From Pseudomonadota bacterium (GTDB lineage Bacteria > Pseudomonadota > Alphaproteobacteria > Acetobacterales > Acetobacteraceae): DNA of 49,222 bases. Positions 32,894-41,503 of the stretch are shown piece after piece; position 1 is the stretch's first letter; every line of letters begins with the position of its first letter. The stretch is from positions 1-49,222 of the forward strand of contig JABBNW010000006.1 in the NCBI GenBank assembly GCA_019352115.1, in the 5' to 3' direction. The notes below the pieces were generated by a model. That model did not search any database. It was not told the origin of the DNA and was given only the letters and a program-made list of their open reading frames with translations. The translations under genes were made by a program, and so were the position numbers.

Positions 32894-33823
32894 TCAGGCG
32901 CTGAGGACCGGGCCGCCGGGCTTGCTGTAGCCGAAGTCGGCGAACAACTTCTGGCCCGCCGGACTGCGCAGGAAGCGGATGAACCGCTGCGCCGCCGCCG
33001 CATCCGGCGCGTTGGCAAGGGCGACTGCGTAGAATTCGAGCGGCTGCGGGCTTGCCGTGACGGTGGTCCCATGCGGACCAGGCACCGGGATCCGGGCGCG
33101 GCTATACCATTTTGCCGCCATCGTCGGATCGCCGAGGTTGATCTCCGCAGGCAGCGGAATGAACGGCAGATGCTGGGAGTGCACCGCGCTCAGATAGCCG
33201 GAGGAGGCGTCGATCTGCCCCGCCTCCAGCCGCGCCAGCAAGGACGGCTCCGTAAAGATCTGCTTCGGATTGAGCGCCGGGCCGAGCAGCTTCGCCGCCA
33301 GGCCGGGCCGATGATAGAAAATCTCGGCCAGGCGCAAGGTGAACAGGATGTTGCGCCCCTGCGGATCGGTGCGCGGATCGGTGCGGCCGAAGCGGACGCC
33401 GGGTTTCAGCAGCACTTCGTACCAAGGCAGGCGACCCGCGGCGGCGGCCGCGAACTCCTTGGCGAAGCGACTTTTCGGGCTGTAGGGGATGCACATCTGC
33501 GTGCTTGCCACCGGCACCGCATGCGGCCCGAGCCCGGCTTCGCGCACGAGCTCGAACGGGCCGGCAGTGATGGGGATGAAGACGTCGGCGACGAGCTGCT
33601 TCGCCGCGATCAGGCGGGCCAGTGCGAAAGCCCCCTGGCCGATACCCTGGTAGGCGACATGGTCCATGGCCGCGAACGCCGGCCCGATGCCGTGGTCCAT
33701 CAGCGCGCCCATCGAGCCGGCGTATGCGACTCGGAACGGCGGCGCGGCGACGGCGGCGCGGCCGGCAAGGGTCGGTACGGCAGCGAGCAGCGGCGCGGCG
33801 AGCGCCTGGCGGCGGGTGAGCAT
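32894..33823 (-). CDS. WtpA/ModA-like oxyanion substrate-binding protein
   Basis: A 309-residue periplasmic binding protein from the ATG at 33823 (MLTRRQALAAPLLAAVPTLAG), with a signal peptide over about residues 1-27. The mature N-terminus reads VAYAGSMGALMDHGIGPAF, then ALARLIAAKQLVADVFIPIT, matching the tungstate/molybdate (WtpA-type) group better than classical ModA. It starts the three-gene operon with permease and ATPase. The exact anion cannot be told from sequence. Confidence 0.72.
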   Translation of the reverse strand: MLTRRQALAAPLLAAVPTLAGRAAVAAPPFRVAYAGSMGALMDHGIGPAFAAMDHVAYQGIGQGAFALARLIAAKQLVADVFIPITAGPFELVREAGLGPHAVPVASTQMCIPYSPKSRFAKEFAAAAAGRLPWYEVLLKPGVRFGRTDPRTDPQGRNILFTLRLAEIFYHRPGLAAKLLGPALNPKQIFTEPSLLARLEAGQIDASSGYLSAVHSQHLPFIPLPAEINLGDPTMAAKWYSRARIPVPGPHGTTVTASPQPLEFYAVALANAPDAAAAQRFIRFLRSPAGQKLFADFGYSKPGGPVLSA

Positions 33824-34042
33824 GGAGCCTGATCCTCGGACGGTTGCGATAGGTCCAGAGGACGATATCGCCCGACGGGAATATCGGCAAGCGCCGGGCC
33901 CGCTCATGCGCCGCGTTCCGCGACGATCCAGTCCGCCACGCGTCCTTGGCCGCCGGGCCGCTGAACCGGCAGACGCAATGAGAGCGCCGGCGCCACATCG
34001 TGTCCGGCGTCACGCTTCCGGGAATCACGCCCCGATGGAAAC

Positions 34043-34065
34043 GGCCCCGGCGACCCGCCGGGGCC
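34043..34065 (-). terminator. Terminator hairpin after glycosyltransferase gene
   Basis: Arms GGCCCCGGCG (34043-34052) and CGCCGGGGCC (34056-34065) with a 3-nt loop, followed on the minus strand by GTTTCC. It lies 8 bp beyond the glycosyltransferase stop, a good position for transcription termination. Confidence 0.6.
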
Positions 34066-34072
34066 GCCCCCC

Positions 34073-35125
34073 TCAGCCCACCGCCCGCAACCGCGGCCGA
34101 GCCTTCGCCCCGAGGCCGCGATACAAGGTGAGGTAGTCGGCGGCCATGCGCTCCACGCTGAACCGTTCTTCGAACCGCGCCCGGATTGCGGTCCGGGATA
34201 AGGTGTCGAGCCGACCGACCGCGGCAACCGCCGCAGCCTCGTCACGCACCACGAAGCCGGTCAGGCCGTCGTCGATCACTTCCGGCACCGAGCCGGCCGG
34301 GAAGGCGATCACCGGCGTGCCGCAGGCCATCGCCTCGATCATCACGAGGCCGAACGGCTCCGGCCAGTCGATCGGCAGCAGCAGGCCCATCGCGCCGCTG
34401 AGGAACTCGGGCTTGTCGGCGTCGCCGATCTCGCCGATCATTTCGACGTGGCGACCGTCGATCATGGGGCGAATCTTGGTGCGGAAATACTCTTCGTCCA
34501 CGCGGTCGACCTTGGCCGCGATCTTGAGCGGGATGCCGGCCCGCCGTGCGATCCGGATCGCACGGTCGGGCGACTTTTCCGGAGCGATGCGACCGAGAAA
34601 CGCAAGGTACGACGGCTTGACCGGGCGCGGCGTGAGCAGATCGAGCGGCAACCCGTGGTAAACGGTCGCGACGTAATTCGCCTCCGGCAGCGGCCGGCGC
34701 TGCGCGTCGGAAATCGAGACGACCGGGGCCTCGTTGAACCGGCTATAGACTGGCCGCAGCTCCGGCAGGTCGAGGCGACCGTGCAGGGTCGTCACGAACG
34801 GCGTACTCTGACGGCTGAACAGGGGATAGGACCAGTAGTCCAGGTGGAAATGCAGCACGTCGAACTCATGCGCGCGGCGATAGACCTCCTCCAGCATCAG
34901 CAGCATGGGCGCCATGGCGTCGCGCAGGCCAGGCTCGAAGCGCAACGCGCGCGGCGCCATCGGCACCAGATCGGCTGCGGTGACGGAATCGCCGCTGGCG
35001 AACAGCGTCACGTCGTGGCCCTGGCGGACCAGCTCTTCGGTCAGGAAGGAGACCACCCGTTCGGTGCCCCCGTAGAGGCGCGGCGGGACGGATTCGGTCA
35101 GCGGAGCGATCTGCGCAATTCGCAT
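34073..35125 (-). CDS. Glycosyltransferase family 4 protein
   Basis: A 350-residue GT-B fold enzyme from the ATG at 35125 (MRIAQIAPLTESVPPRLYGG). Typical features are the N-terminal GGTERVVSFLTEELVRQGHDV, the central YLAFLGRIAPEKSPDRAIRIA, and the donor-binding EPFGLVMIEAMACGTPVIA with the E(x7)E pattern. Such enzymes build polysaccharide, glycolipid or small glycosides using nucleotide sugars. No other sugar-polymer genes are next to it, so the acceptor is unknown. It is followed by a terminator hairpin. Confidence 0.88.
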   Translation of the reverse strand: MRIAQIAPLTESVPPRLYGGTERVVSFLTEELVRQGHDVTLFASGDSVTAADLVPMAPRALRFEPGLRDAMAPMLLMLEEVYRRAHEFDVLHFHLDYWSYPLFSRQSTPFVTTLHGRLDLPELRPVYSRFNEAPVVSISDAQRRPLPEANYVATVYHGLPLDLLTPRPVKPSYLAFLGRIAPEKSPDRAIRIARRAGIPLKIAAKVDRVDEEYFRTKIRPMIDGRHVEMIGEIGDADKPEFLSGAMGLLLPIDWPEPFGLVMIEAMACGTPVIAFPAGSVPEVIDDGLTGFVVRDEAAAVAAVGRLDTLSRTAIRARFEERFSVERMAADYLTLYRGLGAKARPRLRAVG

Positions 35126-35247
35126 GGCGAGTGTGTCTCCTTGATCCGCCAACGGCGTCCGGCGGGTGATGGAACGCTTAAAGCGGCAGGATCGGGCTTT
35201 TTTGCGGCAATGGCGGTCCGGAACTCGCCGCAAACGGGCTGCCCCAC

Positions 35248-36144
35248 ATGAGAAAGGGCGTTCGCGCGCGATTGGCAGGACACCTTGTCGTGTTCCTGGC
35301 GATAGCCCCGAGCTTGTCGCACGCCGCGCCGGCGCCTCCGGCGGCCACGTCCGGGGGGGCGCCGCCGGCGGCCGCTTCCGCAACGGGAACCGCCGCCGGC
35401 ACACCGGGGCAGGCTGCTCCCGTTGCCGCTCCCGTTGCCGCTCCCCCGGGCGCGCCGCCGCCCCACGCACCGCCGGCGCCGTCCGGTGCGGCGGTCGTTC
35501 ACCCGCGCGTGCGCCGTGTGCCGCCCAACGAAATGATTGCCGTGCTCGGGCAGCCGGTGACGGGGCCGGATGGCAAGCAGATCGGTCGCCTGACCGACGT
35601 GCTCGTCAATGCGGCCGGCGTCCCGGAGGCGGCGGTGATCGACTTCGGGGGCTTCATGGGCGTTGGCAGCCGCAATGTCGCCGTGCACTGGAGCACCTTG
35701 CGGTTCCATCCGGGCGCGGGAGGGAACCACATCGCCATCACGTTGACGCCGGCCGAAATCGGTGCGGCGCCGCAATACAAAGGGACGCAGCGTCCGGCCC
35801 CGGTCGTGGTGGCGCACGCCCACCCGGCAGGAGCAACCTCGAACGCGCTCCCGGGGACGGGCGCGGGGCCAGGCCCTGGTACGGCATCCGAGCCGCCGCA
35901 CGCCGCTGCCGTCCAGCCAACACCGTCCCTCCCAGCCGTTCGCCCGCACGAACCCGTGTCAAACCCGACGGGCACGATCGCCGCTCCCATCCCGTTCGAC
36001 GCCCCCGCGACTACCCTCTCCACGAACCCTCTGTCGACGTCTTCCGATGCGCTTCCCGTCGCCCCCTTCGCCATCCCGCCGGCCGCTCCCTTGGCCGTGT
36101 CTCCGCTCGCTCCCCCGTCGGGCGGTACGGCCGCACCCCGCTAG
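35248..36144 (+). CDS. Secreted PRC-barrel domain protein with low-complexity flanks
   Basis: A 298-residue protein with a signal peptide (residues 1-27, ending SLSHAAPA). A Pro/Ala-rich linker covers about residues 28-85. A PRC-barrel-like domain runs from about residue 92 to 170 (MIAVLGQPVTGPDGKQIGRL, then VPEAAVIDFGGFMGVGSRNV). A further long Pro/Thr/Ala-rich tail follows. PRC barrels bind other macromolecules; here the protein is likely periplasmic or cell-surface. The function is unknown. The stop TAG (36142-36144) lies inside a MITE-like element, so the original C-terminus may have been different. Confidence 0.75.
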   Translation: MRKGVRARLAGHLVVFLAIAPSLSHAAPAPPAATSGGAPPAAASATGTAAGTPGQAAPVAAPVAAPPGAPPPHAPPAPSGAAVVHPRVRRVPPNEMIAVLGQPVTGPDGKQIGRLTDVLVNAAGVPEAAVIDFGGFMGVGSRNVAVHWSTLRFHPGAGGNHIAITLTPAEIGAAPQYKGTQRPAPVVVAHAHPAGATSNALPGTGAGPGPGTASEPPHAAAVQPTPSLPAVRPHEPVSNPTGTIAAPIPFDAPATTLSTNPLSTSSDALPVAPFAIPPAAPLAVSPLAPPSGGTAAPR

Positions 36145-36251
36145 TGTCCCGACACGCAAACGGCGTCATCATGCGTCGGGACACCAGCTCTTTGTTTTCA
36201 GTGGCCTGCTGGTCCCTGAAATGGGAAGGCATTTCAGGGGCAGGACACTAG
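36141..36251. mobile_element. MITE-like element with TA flanks and two hairpins (element B)
   Basis: A 111-bp element with ends CTAGTGTCC (36141-36149) and the complementary GGACACTAG (36243-36251), i.e. GTGTCC ends flanked by TA on both sides, as in IS630/Tc1-type insertions. Two internal stems are seen: GTGTCCCGAC with TGCGTCGGGACAC (36144-36184), and CCCTGAAATG with CATTTCAGGG (36214-36239, 6-nt loop). There is no coding capacity. It supplies the TAG stop of the PRC-barrel gene, and its right end places AGGA 9 bp before the MFS start. Confidence 0.7.
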
Positions 36252-36254
36252 CCG

Positions 36255-37529
36255 ATGCCGGATCTCCGCCCACCGGGTCAGGACCGCGGCAAGCGGGCCC
36301 TCGATCTGCTGAATTTCTTTCTCGCCAATGTACAGACCGGCTTCGGGCCCTTCGTCGCCGTCTATCTGACCGCGCACAAATGGACCGAAGGCGATATCGG
36401 CCTCATGCTCAGCGTCGGCACCATCGTCGGGGTGGCGAGCCAGCTGCCGGCGGGCGCGCTGGTGGATGCCACGACAGCGAAGCGCGCAGCGACGGCGACA
36501 GCGATCGGCGGCATCATGGCGGCGGCGCTGCTGCTCGCGCTTTGGCCCGTCGCGCTAGGGGTCATGGCCGCCGAAGTGCTCCACGGGATCGCGAGCAGCG
36601 TGCTGACCCCCGCCATCGCCGCCCTCAGTCTTCGCCTCGTCGGCCGCGCAGCGCTGGGGGAGCGGCTGGGACGCAACGCGGCCTTCGGCGCCGTGGGCAA
36701 CGGTCTTGCGGCGGCGGCGATGGGCGCGGCCGGCAGCACGCTCGGCACCCGCGCGGTGTTCTGGCTCACCGCGGCGCTGGGCGTGCCGGCGCTGGCGGCG
36801 GTAGCGCTCCTCCCCCGCCAGGCGGTTCGCCGCGCAGACGCGCCGCCCGAGGCCACCGGGCCGGCAGCAGCCCCCGAGGCGCCGCGCGCAGCCGCGCCCT
36901 TCAGGACCAGCATCGTCGCTCTGCTGTCCGATCGACGGCTGCTCATATTCGCTGCCGCCCTCGTGCTGTTCTTCCTGGCCAATGCGGAGGTCCTGCCGCT
37001 GGCGGCGTCGTTGATGACCCGCCAGGCCGGCACGCGCGCCAGCCTCATCATTGCCGCCGCCATCGTCCTCCCCCAGGCAGTGGTGGCACTCACGTCCGGG
37101 TGGGTCGGGCGGGAGGCCGAGCGACGCGGCCGGCGCCCGCTTCTGGTGCTCGGCTGGACGATCCTGCCGCTGCCGGGTGTGCTGCTGGCCCTGCTGCCGA
37201 CGCCGGCGGTACTGCTGGCCGGCCAGGCGCTGGGCGGCGTCAGTGCGGCGGTGATCGGCGTCATGCTGCCGCTGACCGCTGCCGATCTCACACGCGAAAG
37301 CGGGCATTTCAACCTGTGCATCGGCCTGTTCGGCCTCTGCGCCGCCGGCGGAGCGACCCTCGGCACGGCTCTCGGCGGCGCGTTGGCGGACATGGCGGGC
37401 AACCGGGTGGCGTTCCTCTGCCTGGCTGCGATCGGGCTGGCCGGGGCGGCGCTGCTCGCGACGTTCATGCCCGAGACCCGGGCCGCAACGCCGGCGGGCC
37501 GCGTTGACCCTCGGGAAGCCCCAGAGTAA
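36255..37529 (+). CDS. MFS transporter
   Basis: A 424-residue membrane protein with about twelve hydrophobic segments in two halves separated by a hydrophilic loop at about 190-215 (Arg/Ala/Pro-rich). The segment LVDATTAKRAATATAIGG is the loop 2-3 motif region, and GREAERRGRRPLLVLG is its counterpart in the second half, both typical of the major facilitator superfamily. Substrate unknown. The ATG at 36255 comes 3 bp after a MITE-like element whose AGGA appears to be its ribosome-binding site. It ends 52 bp before sdhC. Confidence 0.85.
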   Translation: MPDLRPPGQDRGKRALDLLNFFLANVQTGFGPFVAVYLTAHKWTEGDIGLMLSVGTIVGVASQLPAGALVDATTAKRAATATAIGGIMAAALLLALWPVALGVMAAEVLHGIASSVLTPAIAALSLRLVGRAALGERLGRNAAFGAVGNGLAAAAMGAAGSTLGTRAVFWLTAALGVPALAAVALLPRQAVRRADAPPEATGPAAAPEAPRAAAPFRTSIVALLSDRRLLIFAAALVLFFLANAEVLPLAASLMTRQAGTRASLIIAAAIVLPQAVVALTSGWVGREAERRGRRPLLVLGWTILPLPGVLLALLPTPAVLLAGQALGGVSAAVIGVMLPLTAADLTRESGHFNLCIGLFGLCAAGGATLGTALGGALADMAGNRVAFLCLAAIGLAGAALLATFMPETRAATPAGRVDPREAPE

Positions 37530-37581
37530 GGGTCCGCAACGGCTTGGTGCAGTGCGTCAGCCGGAGCAACAGGATGCCGCC

Positions 37582-38013
37582 GTGCAGGATGTCCGCGACG
37601 CGCTGATGGTAGCGCGCACTTCCGAGGGCAAGCTGGTTCGCCGCCCGCTGTCGCCCCATCTGCAAGTCTATCGCTGGCCGGTCAGCATGGCGCTGTCGAT
37701 CAGCCACCGGGTGACCGGCGTGGGCCTGGCCCTCGGCACCCTGCTGCTGACGTGGTGGCTCGTTGCCGCGGCCATGGGGGATGCCAGCTTCGCCGTCGTG
37801 CAGGGGTTCCTGGGCTCGGTGATCGGTGTGCTGCTGCTGCTCGGCTGGTCGGCCGCCCTCATCTTCCATCTGTTCACCGGTATCCGGCATCTGTTCTGGG
37901 ACATCGGGCGCGGCTTCGACGACCGCGCCTATCGCGCCTCCGGATGGGCCGTGGTGGCGGCGACCGTGGCCACGACCGTGATCGTGTGGCTCGTCGGATT
38001 GGTGGTTTGGTGA
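37582..38013 (+). CDS. sdhC: Succinate dehydrogenase cytochrome b subunit
   Basis: A 143-residue membrane anchor of complex II. It begins at a GTG (37582) with AGGA upstream, giving VQDVRDALMVARTSEGKLVR, the usual N-terminus in relatives; an ATG at 37606 is the alternative. RPLSPHLQVYRW, SISHRVTGVGLALG and the heme-region histidines in IFHLFTGIRHLFWD identify the family. Three transmembrane segments are visible. The stop overlaps the sdhD start (TGATG). It heads the sdhCDAB operon. Confidence 0.93.
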   Translation: MQDVRDALMVARTSEGKLVRRPLSPHLQVYRWPVSMALSISHRVTGVGLALGTLLLTWWLVAAAMGDASFAVVQGFLGSVIGVLLLLGWSAALIFHLFTGIRHLFWDIGRGFDDRAYRASGWAVVAATVATTVIVWLVGLVVW

Positions 38014-38417
38014 TGGCCGGTTCGGATCCCACCCCGCAAGTCGTGATCCGCCGCTCGCAGCTCGGACGGGCGCGAGGGCTCGGGTCGGCACGCGCCGGCT
38101 CTGGGCATTGGTGGGTCCAGCGGGTCACCGCGCTGGCACTGGTGCCGCTGTCGCTGTGGTTCATCGCCAACATGATGCGGATGGAAGGCAGCGGGGCGGA
38201 GACGGTCGCCCGCTGGCTGCACGGACCGGTTTCGCTCGTGCTGCTGCTGTGCCTGATCATCGCCAGCTTCTGGCACATGGCGTTGGGCTTGTGCGTCGTG
38301 ATCGAGGACTATGTTCATCGTGAATCCGCGCGCCTTGCGCTGGTGCTGGCCGTGCGCGGCGGATCGGTGGTGCTGGCGCTGCTGTGCACGGTGGCCGCGC
38401 TGCGGCTCGGACTGTAG
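38013..38417 (+). CDS. sdhD: Succinate dehydrogenase membrane anchor subunit
   Basis: A 134-residue hydrophobic subunit with three membrane segments. The motif [21 protein letters not shown] opens the first segment, and [15 protein letters not shown] carries the heme-ligand region, as in SdhD. The ATG at 38013 overlaps the sdhC stop. It anchors SdhAB and helps bind quinone with SdhC. It is 29 bp upstream of sdhA. Confidence 0.92.
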   Translation: MAGSDPTPQVVIRRSQLGRARGLGSARAGSGHWWVQRVTALALVPLSLWFIANMMRMEGSGAETVARWLHGPVSLVLLLCLIIASFWHMALGLCVVIEDYVHRESARLALVLAVRGGSVVLALLCTVAALRLGL

Positions 38418-38446
38418 CTGCCGGGACGGAGAGAAGGGATTTCAGG

Positions 38447-40258
38447 ATGAACGCGATCACCATGCCGTCGGCGCACGCCTATCCGGTGGTGGATCACACC
38501 TATGACGTGGTGGTGGTCGGCGCCGGCGGGTCCGGGCTGCGGGCCACCCTCGGCATGGGGGCGGCGGGACTGAAGACCGCCTGCATCACCAAGGTGTTCC
38601 CGACCCGCAGCCACACCGTGGCGGCGCAGGGGGGAATCGGCGCCGCGCTCGGCAACATGGGCGAGGACGACTGGCGCTGGCATATGTACGACACCGTAAA
38701 AGGGTCGGACTGGCTCGGCGACCAGGATGCGATCGAGTACATGTGCCGCGAAGCGATTCCGGCCGTGTATGAACTGGAACATTTCGGCGTTCCGTTCAGC
38801 CGCACCGAGGAAGGCAAGATCTACCAGCGCCCCTTCGGCGGTCACATGAAGGAATACGGCAAGGAGCCGGCGATGCGCGCCTGCGCCGCCGCCGACCGCA
38901 CCGGCCATGCGATCCTGCACACGCTCTACCAGCAGAGCCTGAAGCACGAAGTCGAATTCTTCGTGGAATACTTCGCGCTCGATCTCATTCTGGACGACGA
39001 AGGCGTCTGTCGCGGCGTCACCGCCTGGTGCCTGGACGACGGCTCGATCCACCGCTTCCGTGCCCAGACCGTGGTGATGGCGACGGGGGGCTACGGCCGC
39101 GCGTTCCTCTCCTGCACGTCCGCCCACACCTGCACCGGCGACGGCAACGGCATGGTGCTGCGCGCGGGACTGCCCTGCCAGGACATGGAGTTCGTGCAGT
39201 TCCACCCCACCGGCATCTTCCCCGCCGGTTGCCTGATCACCGAAGGCGCGCGCGGCGAGGGTGGCTACCTCACGAACGCCGAGGGCGAGCGGTTCATGGA
39301 GCGCTATGCGCCCACCGCCAAGGACCTCGCGTCGCGCGACGTCGTGTCGCGCTCCATGACGATCGAAATTGCGGAAGGTCGCGGCTGCGGTCCGGACAAG
39401 GATCATATCATGCTGCACCTGGAGCATCTGGGTGCCGACCTGCTGCATGAACGCCTGCCGGGCATCTCCGAGACCGCCAAGGTGTTCGCTGGCGTCGATG
39501 TCACGAAGGCGCCGATCCCGGTGCTGCCGACCGTGCACTACAACATGGGCGGCATCCCGACGAACTACCGCGGAGAGGTGCTGCGCCCGACCCCGGGGAA
39601 CCCCGATGCGGTGATTCCCGGGCTGATGGCGGTAGGCGAATGCGCCTGCGTGTCTGTGCATGGGGCGAACCGACTCGGTACGAACTCGCTGCTCGATCTC
39701 GTGGTCTTCGGCCGCGCCGCAGCGCAGCGGGCGGCGGAGATCGTGAAATCCGGCGCCTCCCAGCCGCCGCTGCCGGCGCGTGCCGGGGAAGGGTCTCTCG
39801 ATCGCTTCGATCGCGCCCGCCACGCCAAGGGCGGCACCAAGGTTGCAGATCTGCGGCTGACCATGCAGCGCACGATGCAGAACCACGCGGCGGTGTTCCG
39901 CAACAGCAAGACCCTGGCCGAGGGCGTGGACAAGATGCGCCAGCTCTGGGGCGGCATGCAGGACATGTCGGTGGCCGACAGCAGCCTGATCTGGAACAGC
40001 GACCTGATGGAGGCGCTGGAATTGCAGAACCTGATGGGCAACGCCATGGTCACCATGTTCGGTGCCGCGGCGCGCACCGAAAGCCGCGGCGCGCATGCCC
40101 ATGACGACTATCCGGACCGCGACGACGCGCACTGGATGAAGCACACCCTGGCCTGGTGCGACGACGCCGGGGACGTGCGGCTCGACTACCGGCCGGTGAA
40201 GATGCAGACCCTGACGAACGAGGTTTCGGTGTTTCCGCCGAAGAAGCGGGTGTACTGA
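38447..40258 (+). CDS. sdhA: Succinate dehydrogenase flavoprotein subunit
   Basis: A 603-residue catalytic subunit with covalent FAD. The N-terminal [17 protein letters not shown] binds FAD. The His in [17 protein letters not shown] is the covalent FAD site. [22 protein letters not shown] holds the substrate-binding and catalytic Arg region. It oxidises succinate to fumarate in the TCA cycle and passes electrons to SdhB. The ATG at 38447 has GAGAAGGGA upstream; a longer frame to 38384 is rejected. Start and length match the family. Confidence 0.96.
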   Translation: MNAITMPSAHAYPVVDHTYDVVVVGAGGSGLRATLGMGAAGLKTACITKVFPTRSHTVAAQGGIGAALGNMGEDDWRWHMYDTVKGSDWLGDQDAIEYMCREAIPAVYELEHFGVPFSRTEEGKIYQRPFGGHMKEYGKEPAMRACAAADRTGHAILHTLYQQSLKHEVEFFVEYFALDLILDDEGVCRGVTAWCLDDGSIHRFRAQTVVMATGGYGRAFLSCTSAHTCTGDGNGMVLRAGLPCQDMEFVQFHPTGIFPAGCLITEGARGEGGYLTNAEGERFMERYAPTAKDLASRDVVSRSMTIEIAEGRGCGPDKDHIMLHLEHLGADLLHERLPGISETAKVFAGVDVTKAPIPVLPTVHYNMGGIPTNYRGEVLRPTPGNPDAVIPGLMAVGECACVSVHGANRLGTNSLLDLVVFGRAAAQRAAEIVKSGASQPPLPARAGEGSLDRFDRARHAKGGTKVADLRLTMQRTMQNHAAVFRNSKTLAEGVDKMRQLWGGMQDMSVADSSLIWNSDLMEALELQNLMGNAMVTMFGAAARTESRGAHAHDDYPDRDDAHWMKHTLAWCDDAGDVRLDYRPVKMQTLTNEVSVFPPKKRVY

Positions 40259-40281
40259 GCGGCATAGGAAAGAACGCAACG

Positions 40282-41064
40282 ATGGTCGCCTTCAGCCTCC
40301 CCGCCAACAGCCGCATCGGCCAGGGCCGCACCTTTCCCGCGCCCGCCGGCGCGAAGCGCGTGCGCGCGTTCCGCATCTATCGCTGGAACCCCGACGACGG
40401 GCAGAACCCGCGCACCGATACGTATGAGATCGATCTCGATGCCTGCGGGCCGATGGTGCTCGACGCGCTCATCAAGATCAAGAACGAGGTCGATCCGACC
40501 CTGACTTTCCGCCGCTCCTGCCGCGAAGGCATCTGCGGCTCCTGCGCGATGAACATCGACGGCGGCAACACGCTCGCCTGCCTCAAGCCGATCGAGGACG
40601 TCACCGGCGCGGTGCGCATCTCCCCGCTGCCGCACATGCCGGTGGTGAAAGACCTGGTGCCCGACCTGAACCAGGCCTACGCGCAGTTGCGCAGCATCGA
40701 GCCCTGGCTGAAATCCGACACCCCGCCGCCGCCGGACGGGGAACGCCAGCAGAGCCGGGAGGAGCGCGCCAAGCTCGACGGGCTGTGGGAATGCATCATG
40801 TGTTTCTGCTGCACCACCTCCTGCCCGAGCTACTGGTGGAACGGCGACCGCTACCTCGGCCCCGCGGTGCTGCTGCAAGCCTATCGCTGGATCGCCGATT
40901 CGCGCGACGAGGCGACCGGGGAACGGCTCGATGCGCTGGAAGACCCGTTCAAGCTGTATCGCTGCCATACGATCATGAACTGCACCGATAGCTGCCCGAA
41001 GAACCTCAATCCGGCGAAGGCGATCGCCTCGATCAAGCAGTTGATGGTCGAACGCCGGCTGTAG
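40282..41064 (+). CDS. sdhB: Succinate dehydrogenase iron-sulfur subunit
   Basis: A 260-residue electron-transfer subunit. The three clusters are all visible: 2Fe-2S in [20 protein letters not shown] followed by AC, 4Fe-4S in [19 protein letters not shown], and 3Fe-4S in [20 protein letters not shown]. The ATG at 40282 has AGGAAAG upstream, and the N-terminal [18 protein letters not shown] is normal for the family. It is the last gene of sdhCDAB; a hairpin follows at 41073-41094. Confidence 0.96.
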   Translation: MVAFSLPANSRIGQGRTFPAPAGAKRVRAFRIYRWNPDDGQNPRTDTYEIDLDACGPMVLDALIKIKNEVDPTLTFRRSCREGICGSCAMNIDGGNTLACLKPIEDVTGAVRISPLPHMPVVKDLVPDLNQAYAQLRSIEPWLKSDTPPPPDGERQQSREERAKLDGLWECIMCFCCTTSCPSYWWNGDRYLGPAVLLQAYRWIADSRDEATGERLDALEDPFKLYRCHTIMNCTDSCPKNLNPAKAIASIKQLMVERRL

Positions 41065-41072
41065 CGACCCCA

Positions 41073-41094
41073 GGGCAGCAGCGGACCGCTGCCC
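41073..41094 (+). terminator. Hairpin after sdhB
   Basis: GGGCAGC (41073-41079) and GCTGCCC (41088-41094) pair around an 8-nt loop just beyond the sdhB stop. It has only weak T enrichment downstream, so it is a candidate intrinsic terminator. Confidence 0.45.
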
Positions 41095-41177
41095 ATTCCA
41101 AAACTGCGAAGAACCGCGTCAGGACGCGGGCGTGGTTCGTGGGGACAGCCGAGCAGGTCTGCCGGGCGGATGGATTT

Positions 41178-41210
41178 GGTCATTGACACAGTCGGTCAAT
41201 GACCTAGACT
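41178..41210 (+). promoter_or_regulatory. Autoregulated promoter of brnT-type toxin operon
   Basis: A perfect -35 TTGACA (41183-41188) and -10 TAGACT (41205-41210) with 16-bp spacing. A perfect 10-bp inverted repeat GGTCATTGAC / GTCAATGACC (41178-41187 and 41195-41204, 7-nt spacer) covers the -35 and spacer, as expected for antitoxin binding. The predicted start of transcription falls at about 41216-41218, i.e. at the toxin ATG. Confidence 0.7.
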
Positions 41211-41215
41211 GGCCC

Positions 41216-41503
41216 ATGCGCTTCGGGTGGGACCCGTCCAAGAGCGACCGCAACGCGCGCGAGCGGGCGCTGCCCTTCGCGATCGCCATGGCGCTGTTCG
41301 ACGGACACACGATCGAGCTTGACGACCGCCGGAACGACTATGGCGAGCATCGGATCGTCGCGTATGGCCGCGTCGCCGGCCGGGTGCTCGTATGCGTCTA
41401 TACGTGGCGCGGGACCCCCGAGGAGCCGCAGCGCTGGATCATCAGCCTGCGCCGGCCCAACAAGGGTAAGAGCCATGCCTACAGCGCCACTTTCTCGGAA
41501 TGA
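41216..41503 (+). CDS. brnT: BrnT-family toxin
   Basis: A 95-residue RelE-fold toxin of the BrnT type, starting at the ATG at 41216 (MRFGWDPSKSDRNARERALPF). Family features are the N-terminal FGWDPSKSDRNARE, the central DDRRNDYGEHRIVAYGRVAG and the C-terminal RWIISLRRPNKGKSHAY. BrnT toxins block translation, probably by cleaving RNA. There is no Shine-Dalgarno upstream and the promoter sits just before the ATG, so the message is likely leaderless. The next gene overlaps its end by 29 bp. The usual partner is a ribbon-helix-helix BrnA; here the partner is an HTH protein. Confidence 0.85.
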   Translation: MRFGWDPSKSDRNARERALPFAIAMALFDGHTIELDDRRNDYGEHRIVAYGRVAGRVLVCVYTWRGTPEEPQRWIISLRRPNKGKSHAYSATFSE

